A stretch of DNA of 64,000 bases from Prunus persica. Taxonomy: Eukaryota; Streptophyta; Magnoliopsida; Rosales; Rosaceae. The DNA is taken from contig NC_034010.1 of assembly GCF_000346465.2 (NCBI RefSeq), positions 20,676,335 through 20,740,334 of the forward strand, in the 5' to 3' direction. Positions 1 to 16,981 of the stretch are shown one piece after another; positions within the stretch are counted from its first letter, which is position 1; each line of letters starts with the position of its first letter. The notes beneath the pieces are model-generated. The model saw only the letters and a list, made by a program, of their open reading frames with translations, made no database searches and was not told where the DNA came from. The translations under genes were made by a program, and so were the position numbers.

Positions 1-3433
<3,433 letters not shown>

Positions 3434-5191
3434 GGATGTTACTTGAACTTGAAGTTACCTAGTATAGGAAATCAATGAAGGACTAAGTCCATGAACAATG
3501 AACAAGAGTGAACTATATTTGCATTCTCACATGCTCTCTCCAATGTATTGAATGTAAAGAAAAAAGAAATACAAATAGAAATTGAAACAAATAAAAACTT
3601 TGTCCTCCACATTTGTTCATGTAACTCGAACTCGTACTCAGGACAACTAATTTCTTGAAAATTGATCAGAACCGAAGGAACCAAAATGTAGCAAACCCTT
3701 GAGAGATGAAGTCGGTACATGTAATGTCATGTGTGTTAAGTGCATTCAATTTCAATCAACTTTCATTTCATTTCATGTAGTCGGTACCTTGAATTGGACT
3801 CAAAGGAAGACTTTGGTGATAAGGCCATGCGCTGAATGCTCAAGGAATTCAAACCGAGCGATTTAAAATTAATTTGTGGTCTCACATTTTCTAAATTAAT
3901 TTTCCCAAAGGTGGATTTAAAATCAATTTACGAGCATGCACCAGTTCCATTGAGAAGGAGGACCAGTAAATGCACCACCCCATACCAATGATGTCACACC
4001 CACAACCAACAAACATCTCTTTTTTTTCAAGGGACCATAATGCCAGGCTGCAAGCCACTTCCTTTTGGTAGATATTTCTCCTGCATTTTAGTATGTTCTC
4101 TATTTTATTTGGTTATGCTAAATCAAACATATATGTTTTTTGAAGTGAAGAAGCTGAAGCAAGTTGAAGTCCCAGCATAGTTCTAATATAAAATCTCCCA
4201 ATCAAACTGCTATAGCAAGTTGATAGTCACTTGTTTCATGCAATGGTCCTGTATTTCTTATGATTTTCTGATTTTTTTTAAAGGGCTAACTTAGGGCTCT
4301 TTTGAGAGTGATTCTGGATAGGTCAAAATCACTTTTGGGGAGAAGCACGTGGAAGGTGCTTCTCCATATAATCATTTAAAGTGATTTCTAGGAAGAAATC
4401 ACTTAAAATCGACTTAAAGTGATTATACGGAGAAGTGATATATTCCAGAAGCCATTTGTTCAGCCATCTGTCTAGTTTTGGTCCAATTGAAGGCGTGCAC
4501 TCTGGAGGAAAGAGAAAGTGGGCACGCTTCTTGTTGTATGGTAGGCTACTATGCAATAATAAGTGGGAAGAGCTCAAATTGTCAACTTGAAGTCACGCTT
4601 ATTCTTTTTCTTTCCTATATAAAGAATCTCTTTGTTTTTATGTTGGAAATCTTCATTACACACAGACTCCTTCTCTTTGTTGAAGCAAGTAGAGGTATCT
4701 ATCTGAACATCTCTTTGACTCTGTCTGACTCTCTCCTTGTATCACTCGAGTAAACGTTAGAGGGATCACATTTTCAAGCCACATTAGCTGAGTAAAAGTT
4801 GGAATTTTTCTTCTAATTTTTGCTTAGATCAAAATGTTAAAGAGATCGAGCATGAAACGTTTAGGCTTGCTGCGATTGGGAACTGTTCTTTTGGTTTATC
4901 TTTCTGTTTTCTTTCCTTATTTTGGAGTCTCAAATAGCTTTTCAACTTACTCATCACCTGTATATCTTCATCACAAGTAATTGTTACTTCAAACTAATCC
5001 CTCTAGCTAGCCTCATCTATCTAAGTTATAACTTGAGTTTTTCGTACGAGTCCTGTTTTCAATTAGCACCAAGAGTAGAATTTCTCATGTATTATTAATG
5101 GTGACTCATTAGTTGACATGTTTTAAGTGTTGTCCCTTGCTTTACTTCCTTATTATTTGTTGACTTATCCTTTTTGTCTTTGACAGCTACC
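3434..5191. other. Intergenic spacer between the two subtilase genes
   Basis: No coding signal. Bases 4296-4445 contain several inverted copies of AAGTGATTT/AAATCACTT that can fold, probably a small MITE remnant. The right end (TTTGTCTTTGACAG at 5173-5186) looks like a splice acceptor just before the SBT1.1 start codon, so a noncoding leader exon may sit around 4.2-4.8 kb (inference). Confidence 0.4.
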
Positions 5192-7489
5192 ATGATCATC
5201 ATTAGAACATTCTTGTTCTTCTTGGTCATCATGGCTACAACTAAAATTGCTTTAATGGAAGAACAGACATACATAATTCACATGGACAAGACCAAAATCA
5301 CAGACTCAGATCATCAACAATACTACCAAGCAGTGATTGATTCCATAACCAAACTCTCATCTCAAGAAGAAGAAGAAGAAAACAAAACACCAACTCCTCA
5401 GCTCCTTTACATATATGAAACTGCTATATCAGGTTTTGCAGCAAAGCTGTCAACCAATCAACTCAAATCCTTGAACCAAGTTGACGGTTTCCTCTTTGCC
5501 ACACCTGATGAGCTGCTAAGTCTCCATACCACACATACTCCTCAGTTCCTTGGCTTACAAAATGGCAAGGGACTTTGGAGCGCTTCCAACTCGGCCTCGG
5601 ATGTAATTGTTGGCCTTGTTGACACAGGAATCTGGCCAGAACATGTAAGCTTCCAGGACTCAGGTATGTCCCGGGTACCCTCTCGCTGGAAAGGCACTTG
5701 TGAAGAAGGCACAAGGTTCTCATTTTCAAATTGCAACAAAAAGCTTATTGGTGCAAGAGCTTTTGTCCAAGGGTATGAGGCCATTGTTGGCAGAGTCAAT
5801 GAAACAGTGGATTATCGATCCCCTCGTGACTCGAATGGGCATGGAACTCATACTGCTTCCACTGCAGCTGGTAACTTTGTGAATCAAGCCAGCTTATTTG
5901 GCTTGGCCAAGGGCTCAGCCAGTGGAATGAAGTATACTGCAAGAATTGCAGCCTATAAGGCCTGCTGGACATTAGGATGCGCTAACTCTGATGTAATGGC
6001 TGCTATTGAGAGTGCTGTTGCAGATGGGGTAGACATTTTGTCACTCTCGTTGGGAGGTGTTTCTAAGCCTTATTACAAAGACAATATTGCTATAGCTTCA
6101 TTTGGGGCAATCCAACATGGAGTTTCTGTGTCGTGCTCAGCCGGTAACTCAGGCCCTTCTAGGTCAAGTGTTAGTAACGCCGCACCTTGGATTATGACTG
6201 TTGCAGCTAGCTATAGTGACAGAAGCTTTCCAACAGCAGTGAAACTTGGGGATGGACAAATTTTTGAAGGGTCATCTCTATATTCTGGTAAGAAAACTAA
6301 ACAATTGCCACTTGTGTATAACAGAACTGCAGGTAGCCAAGGAGCTGAGTATTGCTTTGAAGGTTCACTGGTCAAGAAGCTTGTAAAAGGAAAGATTGTG
6401 GTTTGTGAGGGAGGAATATATTCACAAACTGGAGTTGGAGAGAAAGTGAAGAAGGCAGGGGGAGCTGGAATGCTTCTACTGAACAGTGAAGATGAAGGTG
6501 AAGAACTTCTTGCTGACGCTCATATTCTGCCGGCCACTTCTCTTGGAGCTTCTGCTGCTAAAGCCATCCGAAAATACGTAGGCTCAGCAAAGAAACCCTC
6601 AGCTTTGATTGTGTTCCAAGGCACAGTCTACGGCAACACTGCGCCTGTGATGGCAGCCTTTTCATCTAGAGGGCCAAATTCTGCTGGACCGGACGTGATC
6701 AAGCCTGATGTGACTGCACCAGGTGTGGACATTTTGGCTGCTTGGCCACCCAATATCAGCCCAAGCATGCTTGAAAGTGATAACAGAAGTGTTCTGTTTA
6801 ACATAATCTCAGGCACTTCAATGTCTTGCCCCCATGTGAGTGGCTTAGCCTCTCTTCTCAAGTCAGTGCATAGAGATTGGTCTCCTGCAGCAATCAAATC
6901 TGCACTAATGACCACAGCTTACACACTAAACAACAAAGGGGCCCCAATTGCTGATATTGGCTCAACTAGTACTTCAAAATCAGCTACCCCTTTTGCCTTT
7001 GGTTCAGGGCATGTTGACCCAGAAAATGCTGCTGATCCAGGCCTAGTTTACGACATTACCGCTGAAGACTACCTGTTTTATTTGTGTAGCTTGAGTTATA
7101 ACTCTTCCCAAATAGCTCTTTTTTCCAGTGGGGTTAATTTTACTTGTCCAAAAAATGCAGTTCTACAGCCTGGTGACTTGAATTACCCTTCATTCTCTGT
7201 GCTTTTCAGCAAAGATGCAAGGAATATGAGTGTTACATACAAGAGGACAGTGAAAAATGTTGGTAAAATTCCTAGTACTTATGCAGTGCAGGTGAAAGAA
7301 CCTACAGGAGTATCAGTAACTGTTGAGCCTAGGAGCTTGCGGTTTAAGAAGATGGGTGAAAAACTGAGCTACAAAGTCAGTTTTGTTGCATTGGGAGGAC
7401 CAACTTTGACCAATTCATCCTTTGGAACCCTAACTTGGGTGTCAGGGAAATATAGAGTTGGAAGTCCCATAGCAGTAACTTGGCTGTAA
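5192..7489 (+). CDS. SBT1.1: Subtilisin-like serine protease, SBT1.1 type, single exon
   Basis: Secreted serine endopeptidase of the plant subtilase family, acting in the apoplast. The open frame starts at 5174, but the ATG at 5192 (MIIIRTFLFF..) gives a clean hydrophobic signal peptide and follows a likely acceptor, so I use it: 765 aa, usual for the family. Order of parts (numbered from the frame at 5174): signal peptide; I9 propeptide with TYIIHMDK (about 32-115); catalytic Asp150 in LVDTGIWPEH; His223 in NGHGTHTAST; oxyanion Asn325 in SAGNSGPS; PA-like insert (about 375-480); Ser549 in SGTSMSCPHVSG; C-terminal Fn3 domain with RTVKNVG, ending PIAVTWL. Motifs such as GLWSASN, WPEHVSFQDSGM and WPPNISPSMLESDNRSVLFN match SBT1.1, which in legumes and Arabidopsis acts in seed or peptide-hormone processing. 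Intact. Substrate here unknown. Confidence 0.93.
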   Translation: MIIIRTFLFFLVIMATTKIALMEEQTYIIHMDKTKITDSDHQQYYQAVIDSITKLSSQEEEEENKTPTPQLLYIYETAISGFAAKLSTNQLKSLNQVDGFLFATPDELLSLHTTHTPQFLGLQNGKGLWSASNSASDVIVGLVDTGIWPEHVSFQDSGMSRVPSRWKGTCEEGTRFSFSNCNKKLIGARAFVQGYEAIVGRVNETVDYRSPRDSNGHGTHTASTAAGNFVNQASLFGLAKGSASGMKYTARIAAYKACWTLGCANSDVMAAIESAVADGVDILSLSLGGVSKPYYKDNIAIASFGAIQHGVSVSCSAGNSGPSRSSVSNAAPWIMTVAASYSDRSFPTAVKLGDGQIFEGSSLYSGKKTKQLPLVYNRTAGSQGAEYCFEGSLVKKLVKGKIVVCEGGIYSQTGVGEKVKKAGGAGMLLLNSEDEGEELLADAHILPATSLGASAAKAIRKYVGSAKKPSALIVFQGTVYGNTAPVMAAFSSRGPNSAGPDVIKPDVTAPGVDILAAWPPNISPSMLESDNRSVLFNIISGTSMSCPHVSGLASLLKSVHRDWSPAAIKSALMTTAYTLNNKGAPIADIGSTSTSKSATPFAFGSGHVDPENAADPGLVYDITAEDYLFYLCSLSYNSSQIALFSSGVNFTCPKNAVLQPGDLNYPSFSVLFSKDARNMSVTYKRTVKNVGKIPSTYAVQVKEPTGVSVTVEPRSLRFKKMGEKLSYKVSFVALGGPTLTNSSFGTLTWVSGKYRVGSPIAVTWL

Positions 7490-9992
7490 TAAGTTTTTTA
7501 TTTTCTGGTCAAAGCTATAATAAGTTTTGGGGCTAAATCACTATAAAACCTCAAGTTTAGGACTAAATGATGGAGAGCACAGAAGTATGTAATTTTAACT
7601 GCCATAAAATGTTACCAGGAATTGCCAGTTAAGCTGGATATTATGCTAGAGAGAGCATGTAATTTCACCTGCCATAAAATATGATGGAGAAAAGTCTATG
7701 GGAAAAACTACTAATTTATGTGATTAACCAAAAATTATCAATAAGAATTTTCAAATCTACTTGGGTGTTAGAAGAAGCCACCCCAGGCCATTGCTGCACC
7801 AGTTTTACCTGGCATCAGGTTCATGCAAATTTATCATTAAATATTTGTTTTGTTAAAACGTATTAAACTATACTTGTTATCGAATTCCCTGTCACATTTT
7901 CAACATAATAACTATAAGACCCACCTACGACATGGCAATGACATGATTAGTGAATGTGATACATGTAGCATTACTCTATATTAAGAGTCTCCCTTGCTTC
8001 TTTGTGATTACGTTGTTGTGGCAATTGATAATTGGACTTGAAAGAACAATGAGAATGAGAATAAGACCAGCCACTAACCCGGGCTGTCCTTAAAAGTTAC
8101 ACAAAACTCGAGTGTAAGGGGACGAACACACTGCCTATTAACTGGCCTAACCCACAGTTGCAACTTTCCCTATAGGATTGAATACACACACAAATCTTAC
8201 ATTGTAAGACAAGTTTATATTACTCTTACAAGACACTTTTACATAAGATCACTTATAATACACAAGATTTACTTTTCTAATTTACAGACAGATTTATCTT
8301 GATTATCCATACTATTTTAAGCATGTCTATCACAACTGAATTTTAGTCAAATGCAATGTCTTAAATTTCATACATTGAAACTCATGTGCAACCTAAACTT
8401 AGTTGACAAAACCCCCCAACCCCACCTAGCAGCATTTTCCACAACAAAACCTTATCTGCTCCTCTGTTTGTCCAATTATGTATCTCTGCAGAGGCCGATC
8501 ATATGCTTCATTTTGAAAAGAAAAAGTCATTCTGAAATAAAAGAAAATGAAGCAAGGAAGTTAGGTGAAAGCATATATGATGCCCCATGCACATCACATG
8601 CATAGTCTCATAGCATAACATATGATATGCCCAATTACTTGGAAGAGTTGATCACTCTGAAGATCTTTCTGTTGCCAAAATGACTCCAATTGGGCATGTT
8701 GCAATAGTATTTCTTCACATCTTAAATTGTCAAACCTTGTTTATAGAATAAATAAAAAAACACACAAAACAATGAAATTTCAAAGTCAATATCAGCATCT
8801 AAACTTTCTATTAATTAATTAAGAAGCACTCACTAATTTTGTGTATCAATCAAACTATGGCCTAATCACCACTTTGAACAATATGGAACGCGGATAACCT
8901 ACTTTAAGAGTATAATATCGATTATTATTCACTTATATTATAATATATAGACAAATTATAGTATACAACATTACTGGACTATAATTATTTGATAATTAAA
9001 TTAGATTGTATTTGCATTCAATGTGAATTCCAAAGCGGGAGGAGATTCACTTCAATTGGTTCCAACATTTCTGTCAAATATAACCCATTAAATACCCAAT
9101 CCCTTAGATTGTGTTCAAATTTAAATCTTTTCACGTTTTATTATTTTTGCTTTTTAAAGCACTTCTTTCCCTTTCCTTAGGGAAAGTAAGTAACGCGTTA
9201 TTTTCAATTTTCATTTAATTTCTTATTTCTCGAAGTTCTTAAGACACACGTCAACAAGAAACGTCCATTTGTTGGCCATTTCTACTGTTTTGTCTTATTT
9301 ATGTTTTTTCATCCGAAAAATAAATAAATAAAATAAAACAAAAACGAAAGTTTGAGGAAAAAATTAAATAGGCAAAGCATGATGCTGAGGTGGCCGTGGG
9401 TCCTAGTCTTCAGCCAGTCAGAATGCTCCACGTGGACGGCAACGGGCTGAAACTGGAAATTTGGGCACTGCACACGTTGTCAAACACGAAGGTAGAATCA
9501 TGAAGATGTTGATCTAAAAGTCCAGCTCCTGTTCCTTCCTTCTTCTTGGTCTGCATTTCTTTGAATGTTCCAATACATTCTTTCAATCTCCCTGTATATC
9601 AACCCCAATAAGGTAAACCTCCATCTGGGTTTTCTCTTTCTGGAATGCTAAAGCTCTCTACTTTTTGGGATCTTCTAATTGTTATATAAAATATATAATT
9701 CTATTGAGCTTCTTCTCTTGTTGCACATAATATATACTCTCACTAGGAATCAAAAACCCTTTTGATCTCTTGGTGTATCCTGTTCACCTTCTGTAAAAGA
9801 TTCATTTTTTTAAGTCCCAATTGTAAACCCTTCATACTATTAACCCTTAGATTTCAAGTTCAAAGCAGAATATATGTATTATAGAAATTTCCTTGAAAAC
9901 CCATTAGATATCAAGTTCATGCCTTTTTGATATTTGATAACAAGTTTTTGTTCATTTTCTGCCAATAAGAAGCTAAGAACCTGAATTGTGCA
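7490..9992. other. Intergenic spacer and PLD beta promoter/leader
   Basis: No convincing gene. Bases 7586-7680 hold two imperfect direct copies of a segment containing CTGCCATAAAAT. The last 450 bp are CT-rich leader sequence of the PLD gene; a GT donor-like site at about 9611 (AATAAGGTAAAC) suggests a 5'-leader intron, which is common in plant PLD genes. Transcription start not determined. Confidence 0.4.
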
Positions 9993-12900
9993 ATGGATAA
10001 TAATGGTTCTTCACAATACCCATACCCATACCCATACCAGAATTCTTACCCTTACCCTCACCAGCCTCCTTCTCAATACCCTCCTCCACCTCCAGATCAA
10101 TATCAACCTGCTCCATATCCATACCCACCGTACAATCCTTCATATCCTTACCCTTATGCATATCCTCCATCACCTTCTTCATCCTCCCCCCATTCAGGGC
10201 CTTTAGACTATAACCAGCCTCCCTATCCATATCCATACCCCCCGGCTCGTCCAATTTCCCATAGTGGTCCTCTGCCATCCATTCAGCAGCATAGCAGTTT
10301 CAAGTATGGTGCTTCCCATTACCACTACCAACAGTCTGAGGCTTACCCGCCGCCTGAAAGCCCGCATCAAGCCCCTCTGCGTCCCAGTAGGTTCTCGAAT
10401 CATCAACGGCATGATAGCTGTCCAGTAGGAATTGGGGGGGCTTCATTTCATGATAATGGTGCAGAACTCGTGCCTCCTCACTCTTCTGCTTACCCGCCCT
10501 TGGATCAGCTTTTGAGTAATGTGCATTTGTCTGACAATCAATCTTTGGATCCCTCTGCACCCCCATCACCTTTAGTGCAAGAATTGGCAACTTCAACTCC
10601 CAGTAGTGCAAGGTATGATACTCAGGGGGAGTTGTATGCGTATCCTAATAGCTCATTTTCCAGTAGTTGGGAGATGTCTTATTCAGGTCAGATTGAATCA
10701 CCGAGTCATTCTGCTTATACCCATTCAAGTTCGTTTAATGGGTCACAACATAGCCAGAGTTTGCAGATTATTCCATTGCAGAATAAAGGTTCCTTGAAGG
10801 TCTTGCTTTTACATGGGAATTTGGACATTTGGGTATATGAAGCGAGAAACCTTCCGAATATGGACATGTTCCACAAGACTTTGGGAGATATGTTTTTGAG
10901 GTTACCAGGGAGTGGAAGCAGCAAAACTGATGGGCAGTCAAGCCGTAAGATTACTAGTGATCCATACGTGTCAATTTCAGTTTCAAATGCTGTAATTGGG
11001 AGGACATATGTGATTAGCAATTCTGAATTTCCTGTTTGGACACAACATTTCAATGTTCCAGTAGCACATTATGCTGCTGAAGTGCACTTTGTTGTTAAAG
11101 ATAGTGATCTTGTGGGGTCTCAGCTTATTGGAGTTGTGGCAATTCCAGTCGAACAGATTTACACGGGAGCAAGAGTTGAGGGAGTTTATCCGATCTTGAA
11201 TACTAGTGGGAAGCAATGTAAAGCTGGAGCTGTCCTAAGACTTTCAATTCAGTACATTCCAATTGAGAAATTGAGCGTTTACCATAATGGAGTGGGGGCA
11301 GGCCCTGATTATTTTGGGGTTCCTGGCACATATTTTCCTCTTAGGACAGGTGGAAAAGTAACTCTTTATCAAGATGCCCATGTCCCAGATGGGTGCCTTC
11401 CGAACTTGATATTAGATGGGGGGATGCCATATGTGCATGGGAGGTGTTGGCATGACATTTTCGATGCAATACGTCAGGCCCGGCGTTTAATTTACATTGC
11501 TGGGTGGTCAGTTTGGCACAATGTTAGATTAGTTCGGGATGTTAGTGGTGCGTCAAATTGCACCATAGGGGATCTTCTGAGGTCCAAGTCCCAGGAAGGA
11601 GTGAGAGTGCTGTTACTTGTTTGGGATGACCCTACTTCAAGAAGCATTTTGGGTTATAAAACAGTAAGTATTCTTCGAATTTTCGTATTTTGGAATGGTA
11701 TTCTATCAAGGGATTGTGGTTCTAAAAGTTCAGTCGTTTTGTTTTCTTTATCTTTGTAATATATAACTCATCTTGTGAAATTCTTGGATGCAAGTCCATT
11801 TACTTAGTTTACGTCACATCACAAAAAGCGTAATTGCAAATGACTATTGAATCACAAGATAAATGAATGCCAGAATTTGGCTATCATGATACATTGGTTT
11901 AGATTAGGGCAACTGACGTTGTTGGTAGAGTCAGTGATATAATCCTTTTGTTGAATTGTTTTACACATTATTTTCCCTTTTAAATTCTAACCGGAAACCT
12001 TTGTTGTATGTATTTTCCAATTGAACATAACAATTTTTTTGTTGCAGGATGGAATCATGCAAACCCATGATGAAGAAATTCGGCGATTTTTCAAGCACTC
12101 TTCAGTGCAAGTGTTACTTTGTCCCCGCACTGCGGGAAAACGACATAGCTGGGTCAAGCAAAGGGTTAGGAATAATCATGCATTTTCTGGATATTGCTAT
12201 GTTGCCATTTTTCATTACTTAATATTGTGCATCTAATTCTGTTTGTATTTTCGTGGTCCTATTATTTTCTGAACTTGATGTAATTTTTAAGGCAGTTGAT
12301 TTTCTAGATCTCCATAGGCTTTACAGTTTTACTAAGTTTTGGAAATTTCGTAAGCATTCACAGCTTATAGCAGTTTTGAGCAACGTCAGTATATATCTAA
12401 AGCCTTGGTCTATTAGTTGCAAACTAAACAGTTTAATGCTTAACTTCACAATTGTTTTTCAAAAAAATGAAGTCACAGGAAAGTATTGCACAAGATAATT
12501 CTTCTACACTTTCTTTACAGAGGACAAAAAATTGAAATACAGGTCATAAAGACAATAAAGTTTCTGAAACCTTCTTAGGCTTTCCTTCCTCTCAGGTGCT
12601 TATAAAAGAATCTTACAATTTAACAATGCAAGTGAAACAACAGATCGATTGGGATTGTCTAAACACTTTTATTTTGTAATAGCCGTTGTACAGCTGTTTT
12701 GCTGACCTCAATTAGCTTGGATTGAGGGTTAGCTGATATAACCACTTTTCATGTATTTGTCTTCATGTTTCTTGTAATTTTTGTCTTTGTTTTGTAATGT
12801 TTTGCATTGAATTGCTTCTATATTTTCCAGGAAGTTGGGACGATCTATACTCACCATCAGAAAACTGTGATAGTGGACACTGATGCTGGTAATAGTAGGA

Positions 12901-15127
12901 GGAAAATCGTAGCATTTGTTGGGGGACTTGACTTATGCGATGGTCGGTATGATACTCCACATCACCCTCTATTTAGGACGTTACAAACAGTGCATAAAGA
13001 TGACTATCACAACCCAACATACACGGTAATTATGAGACCTCTTTGTAATTGCATAGCTGTATAGTTAAGTTGTAACTTACTTTTCATTTATTGGAACTCC
13101 AACTTTTCATTTATTGGAACTCCATGCCAAAAAAAGAAGTAGCTTATAGCTCAAATTTGAACCTTATGTGTCCACCATAGTTGACTCATTGATGGAGGCA
13201 GAAATTTAGTTCATAGGGGACCCAGATAATATAATTTTTTTTTAAACTTATACCAATACTTCAAATTTGTATTTACAAAACAATTGTTCTCAATGAGATT
13301 TGCATGATAACTTCACAATCATTGTCATCAAATTAAGTTTTTTTTCCCCAGTTTACAGAGTCTAGTTATCACTCATCAATTTACGAGTTGTTCTCTGCTA
13401 TTTATCTATATGGTTTTATCTCTTCAAAGGGTAGCACTGTTGGTTGTCCAAGAGAGCCATGGCATGACTTGCACTCTAGACTTGATGGGCCAGCAGCGTA
13501 TGATGTTTTGACAAACTTTGAAGAGCGCTGGCTAAAGGCTTCAAAACCACATGGGATGAAAAAACTGAAAAAAATTGGATATGGTGATGCTCTGCTCAAG
13601 CTAGAAAGGATTCCAGACATCATTGGAGCGTCCCATGCTGCTTCCACTAGTGACAACGATCCTGAAACTTGGCATGTTCAGGTAATATGGTTGTAACTGA
13701 TTATTGAGGTTGCCCCTGAAACTTGTATCGACAGGTAAAGGGGTGGGACTGAGTAGATCCTGTATTCGAATTTTCCAAGGCAAAAGAAAAAGAGTAACTA
13801 TTGAAATTAGTTGGCATATATTTGTGCACTTACAAATGAAAATGTTCTCTCTCTGGTGTTTCACCATGCAGATTTTTCGTTCAATTGACTCAAATTCTGT
13901 TAAAGGTTTCCCAAAGGATCCAAAAGAAGCAACAAGCAAGGTGAAGGGACATTTACTGACAGTTTTCTCTTTTCTGTGATCTTTTGGAGGTTGACATTTG
14001 GACTGATGATTAATGATGTATTGTAACAGAACTTGGTGTGTGGAAAAAATGTGCTGATTGACATGAGCATACATACAGCCTACGTGAAGGCCATCCGTGC
14101 TGCCCAGCATTTCATTTATATAGAGAATCAGTACTTCATTGGGTCCTCATACAATTGGAGTTCGTATAAAGACTTAGGTGAGGAACATTTTCATATGTAG
14201 AGATATGGATAGATATAAATGGGTAAAATGTGCTGCTTTTTAGGATTGCATTTTTAGTCACCTTTTCAGTCAACACAAAATTACAGATGAACATCAGTTT
14301 CACAGATGTATAGAGTTGAATATGGAAGCACTCACACTGTCTCAAAAAGTTAGGTCCACAAAAAAAAGCTTCATGAACTCAACCTTCATATAAGAGCTAC
14401 AATATTACTTTTAACTAGTCACTTTTTTAAACAAGTACATGGAGTAACATTTAGAATTGGAATTGCAGAACATTCGGTCCATGAAAACAAATCATCTAGG
14501 GCTTGAATTGGACCTATATATAAGAGCAAAATTTTACATAAATAGCCACTGTTGTAAATAATTAAATGGAATGACAGCTAGCATTGGAATTTTGTTGGAC
14601 TCATTTGATGGAGTATCAAAATGCACACTCTTTGTCTGCCATGTCCCCAAATCTCCGCCATCTATTATGGCAAGGTTTTTTGGTTTTTGTTTGGGTATCA
14701 TTTGGCAGTATCATTAATGGTAAAGCAGGGGTGGGGGGTTTCACCAAGTATAAATTTTGGCACCTGTCCACCTAAGAACTAAAATACCTTATATTGTCAA
14801 TGTTAACTTTATATATGGAATCCAGAATCATGGTCAGACTTGGTCTTAGTAACTTTTTAAATTTTTATGCAGGTGCTAATAATTTGATTCCTATGGAAAT
14901 TGCCCTTAAGATTGCTAGTAAGATCCGAGCAAATGAGAGATTTGCTGCATATATCGTCATTCCAATGTGGCCAGAGGGTGTTCCAACAGGTGCAGCAACA
15001 CAAAGAATTCTTTTTTGGCAGGTAAGCCTTAATTATTAACTTGGTAATTGAACCCTTTGTTTAGTCAAGAATTCAAAAAAATTAATGCTTATTCCAGAAT
15101 TTCTGTAATTAGAAACATGTGACTCAG

Positions 15128-15165
<38 letters not shown>

Positions 15166-16981
15166 GATTTTAACATACAAATTGGATTATTTAATATGAA
15201 AAAGTCTCTGTTATATGTGAAATCTGACAGAACTGAGGTGTGATACTCCCCTACCGATGAGGGGAAGGGCATCAGCCTCTTGAGCAATGGTAGGTAAATG
15301 ATTCCCTGCCACAGTGAAAAGGATTGCTTATTGGTAGATGTGTGATTTCTCTTCTAGCAAGGACATTAGCGGTTAAAGTGGGGAAATTTGTGATACCCCT
15401 GAGTTCTACATTGTGGAGGTAGTTAAGTAAGACCCAGGAATCTAAATGTCAACTGAGCTAGAACTTTTAGAGGAGGCTTTGGTTTGTCACATTGGTTTTC
15501 GCTTATATTGTTGTTTAAAACTGTTGTTCAAAGGGGAGGGAGAGAAAGGAAGGCGGATTGTAAGATAAAATTTTCCTGGAATAATTAAATTCAATGCTGG
15601 ATGGTTTCATCATCTACTAATAAAATCTACAGACTCTGTATTGGCTGAGTTCTAAATGGTGTTTTTCTGGGATCTTTTATTGATTGTTTCAGCACAAGAC
15701 AATGCAAATGATGTATGAGACGATTTACAAGGCTTTAGTGGAAGTTGGGCTGGAAGGTGCATTCTCCCCCCAGGACTATTTAAACTTCTTCTGTCTTGGC
15801 AATCGTGAGGCTATAGATGGAAATGACACATCAGTCTCTGGAAGTCCTACTGCAGCAAACACTCCTCAGGTATATATCTTTTATCTTTTAAAAAAATGCA
15901 CCATTTAGAGAAAAAGAGAGTTGAAACATTTCTGATGTTTTGTGGTTGAAATTACCATTTGTCCTTGTATCTGTTGTACCACAAATTTACCTATATATCT
16001 GCTGTATCTCATGTTTCTAGGCACTTAGTCAAAAGAGCCGGCGATTTATGATTTATGTTCATTCGAAAGGCATGATAGTTGATGACGAGTATGTAATAGT
16101 GGGGTCTGCAAACATCAACCAGCGATCTATGGAAGGAACAAGAGACACTGAAATTGCAATGGGGTCCTATCAACCTCATCATACCTGGGCAAGAAAACAT
16201 TCTAGCCCTCATGGACAGGTAACCTTATAACTAGTATTGTTAGTTTTTGAGTTATTATTATCTATATAAAAGGACATACTGATGAATGTATGTTTTCCAC
16301 TTGAACTTTATTTAATTGAAGCATGAATAATGGTGAAGAATATTCTAAAGTCATAAGTACCATAGGATTGAGGACTAGGTGCCAGAACGAAGCCTTCTCG
16401 ATTGTTTTCCTCAGCATTTCGAGGCATTAATAAAATCGTTAGAGTGGAATAGATCACTAAGTAAACAATTTTACCAGAACGATAACGCCAACTTTAAATT
16501 TGATTCCTGGAATCATCACTTTTTATTGATGTCGCCAAAAGCATTTAATATGTGATACAAATTCTAAAATGTCATGAAAGAATATATGTCGTTTAATCCA
16601 ATGCTTAACCATTTAGTTGTTTTCGGCGGTTTCAAATTAACTTAATATATGATATCTGACTTCATGTTGGGATTGTTTGCTTCATAGATATATGGATACA
16701 GAATGTCGCTATGGGCAGAACACACCGGAACCATTGAGGACTGCTTCACACAACCAGAGAGTCTTGAATGCGTAAGGAGAATTAGATCAATGGGTGAGAT
16801 GAATTGGAAACAATTTGCTGCTGAAGAGGTAACAGAGATTATGGGTCATCTATTGAAGTATCCAGTTGAAGTTGATCGAAAAGGTAAAGTGACTTCCCTT
16901 CCTGGAAGTGAGAATTTCCCTGACGTGGGAGGAAATATAACTGGTTCGTTCCTTGGAATTCAAGAAAACCTAACCATTTGA
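9993..16981 (+). CDS. PLDB1: Phospholipase D beta (C2-PLD)
   Basis: Hydrolyses membrane phospholipids to phosphatidic acid plus a head group. Plant beta/gamma forms are Ca2+- and PIP2-dependent and act in stress and wound signalling. Ten exons: 9993-11663, 12048-12164, 12831-13025, 13430-13681, 13872-13940, 14030-14177, 14873-15021, 15693-15869, 16021-16218, 16688-16981; every junction keeps frame and the total is 1089 aa. The first ~250 residues are a Tyr/Pro/Ser-rich extension with YPYP repeats, diagnostic of PLD beta. A C2 domain follows (about 266-420). The two HKD motifs are complete: H605-Q-K607..D612 (exon 3) and H940-S-K942..D947 in [11 protein letters not shown] (exon 9). Linker motifs [10 protein letters not shown] and [11 protein letters not shown] are present. 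The first exon carries over half the protein. Tail-to-tail with the ataxin-10 gene. No defects seen. Confidence 0.95.
15128..15166. repeat. (TA)n microsatellite in a PLD beta intron
   Basis: Almost pure alternating TA, broken by one ATGTAT, lying in the intron between exons 14873-15021 and 15693-15869. Likely length-polymorphic. Confidence 0.9.
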
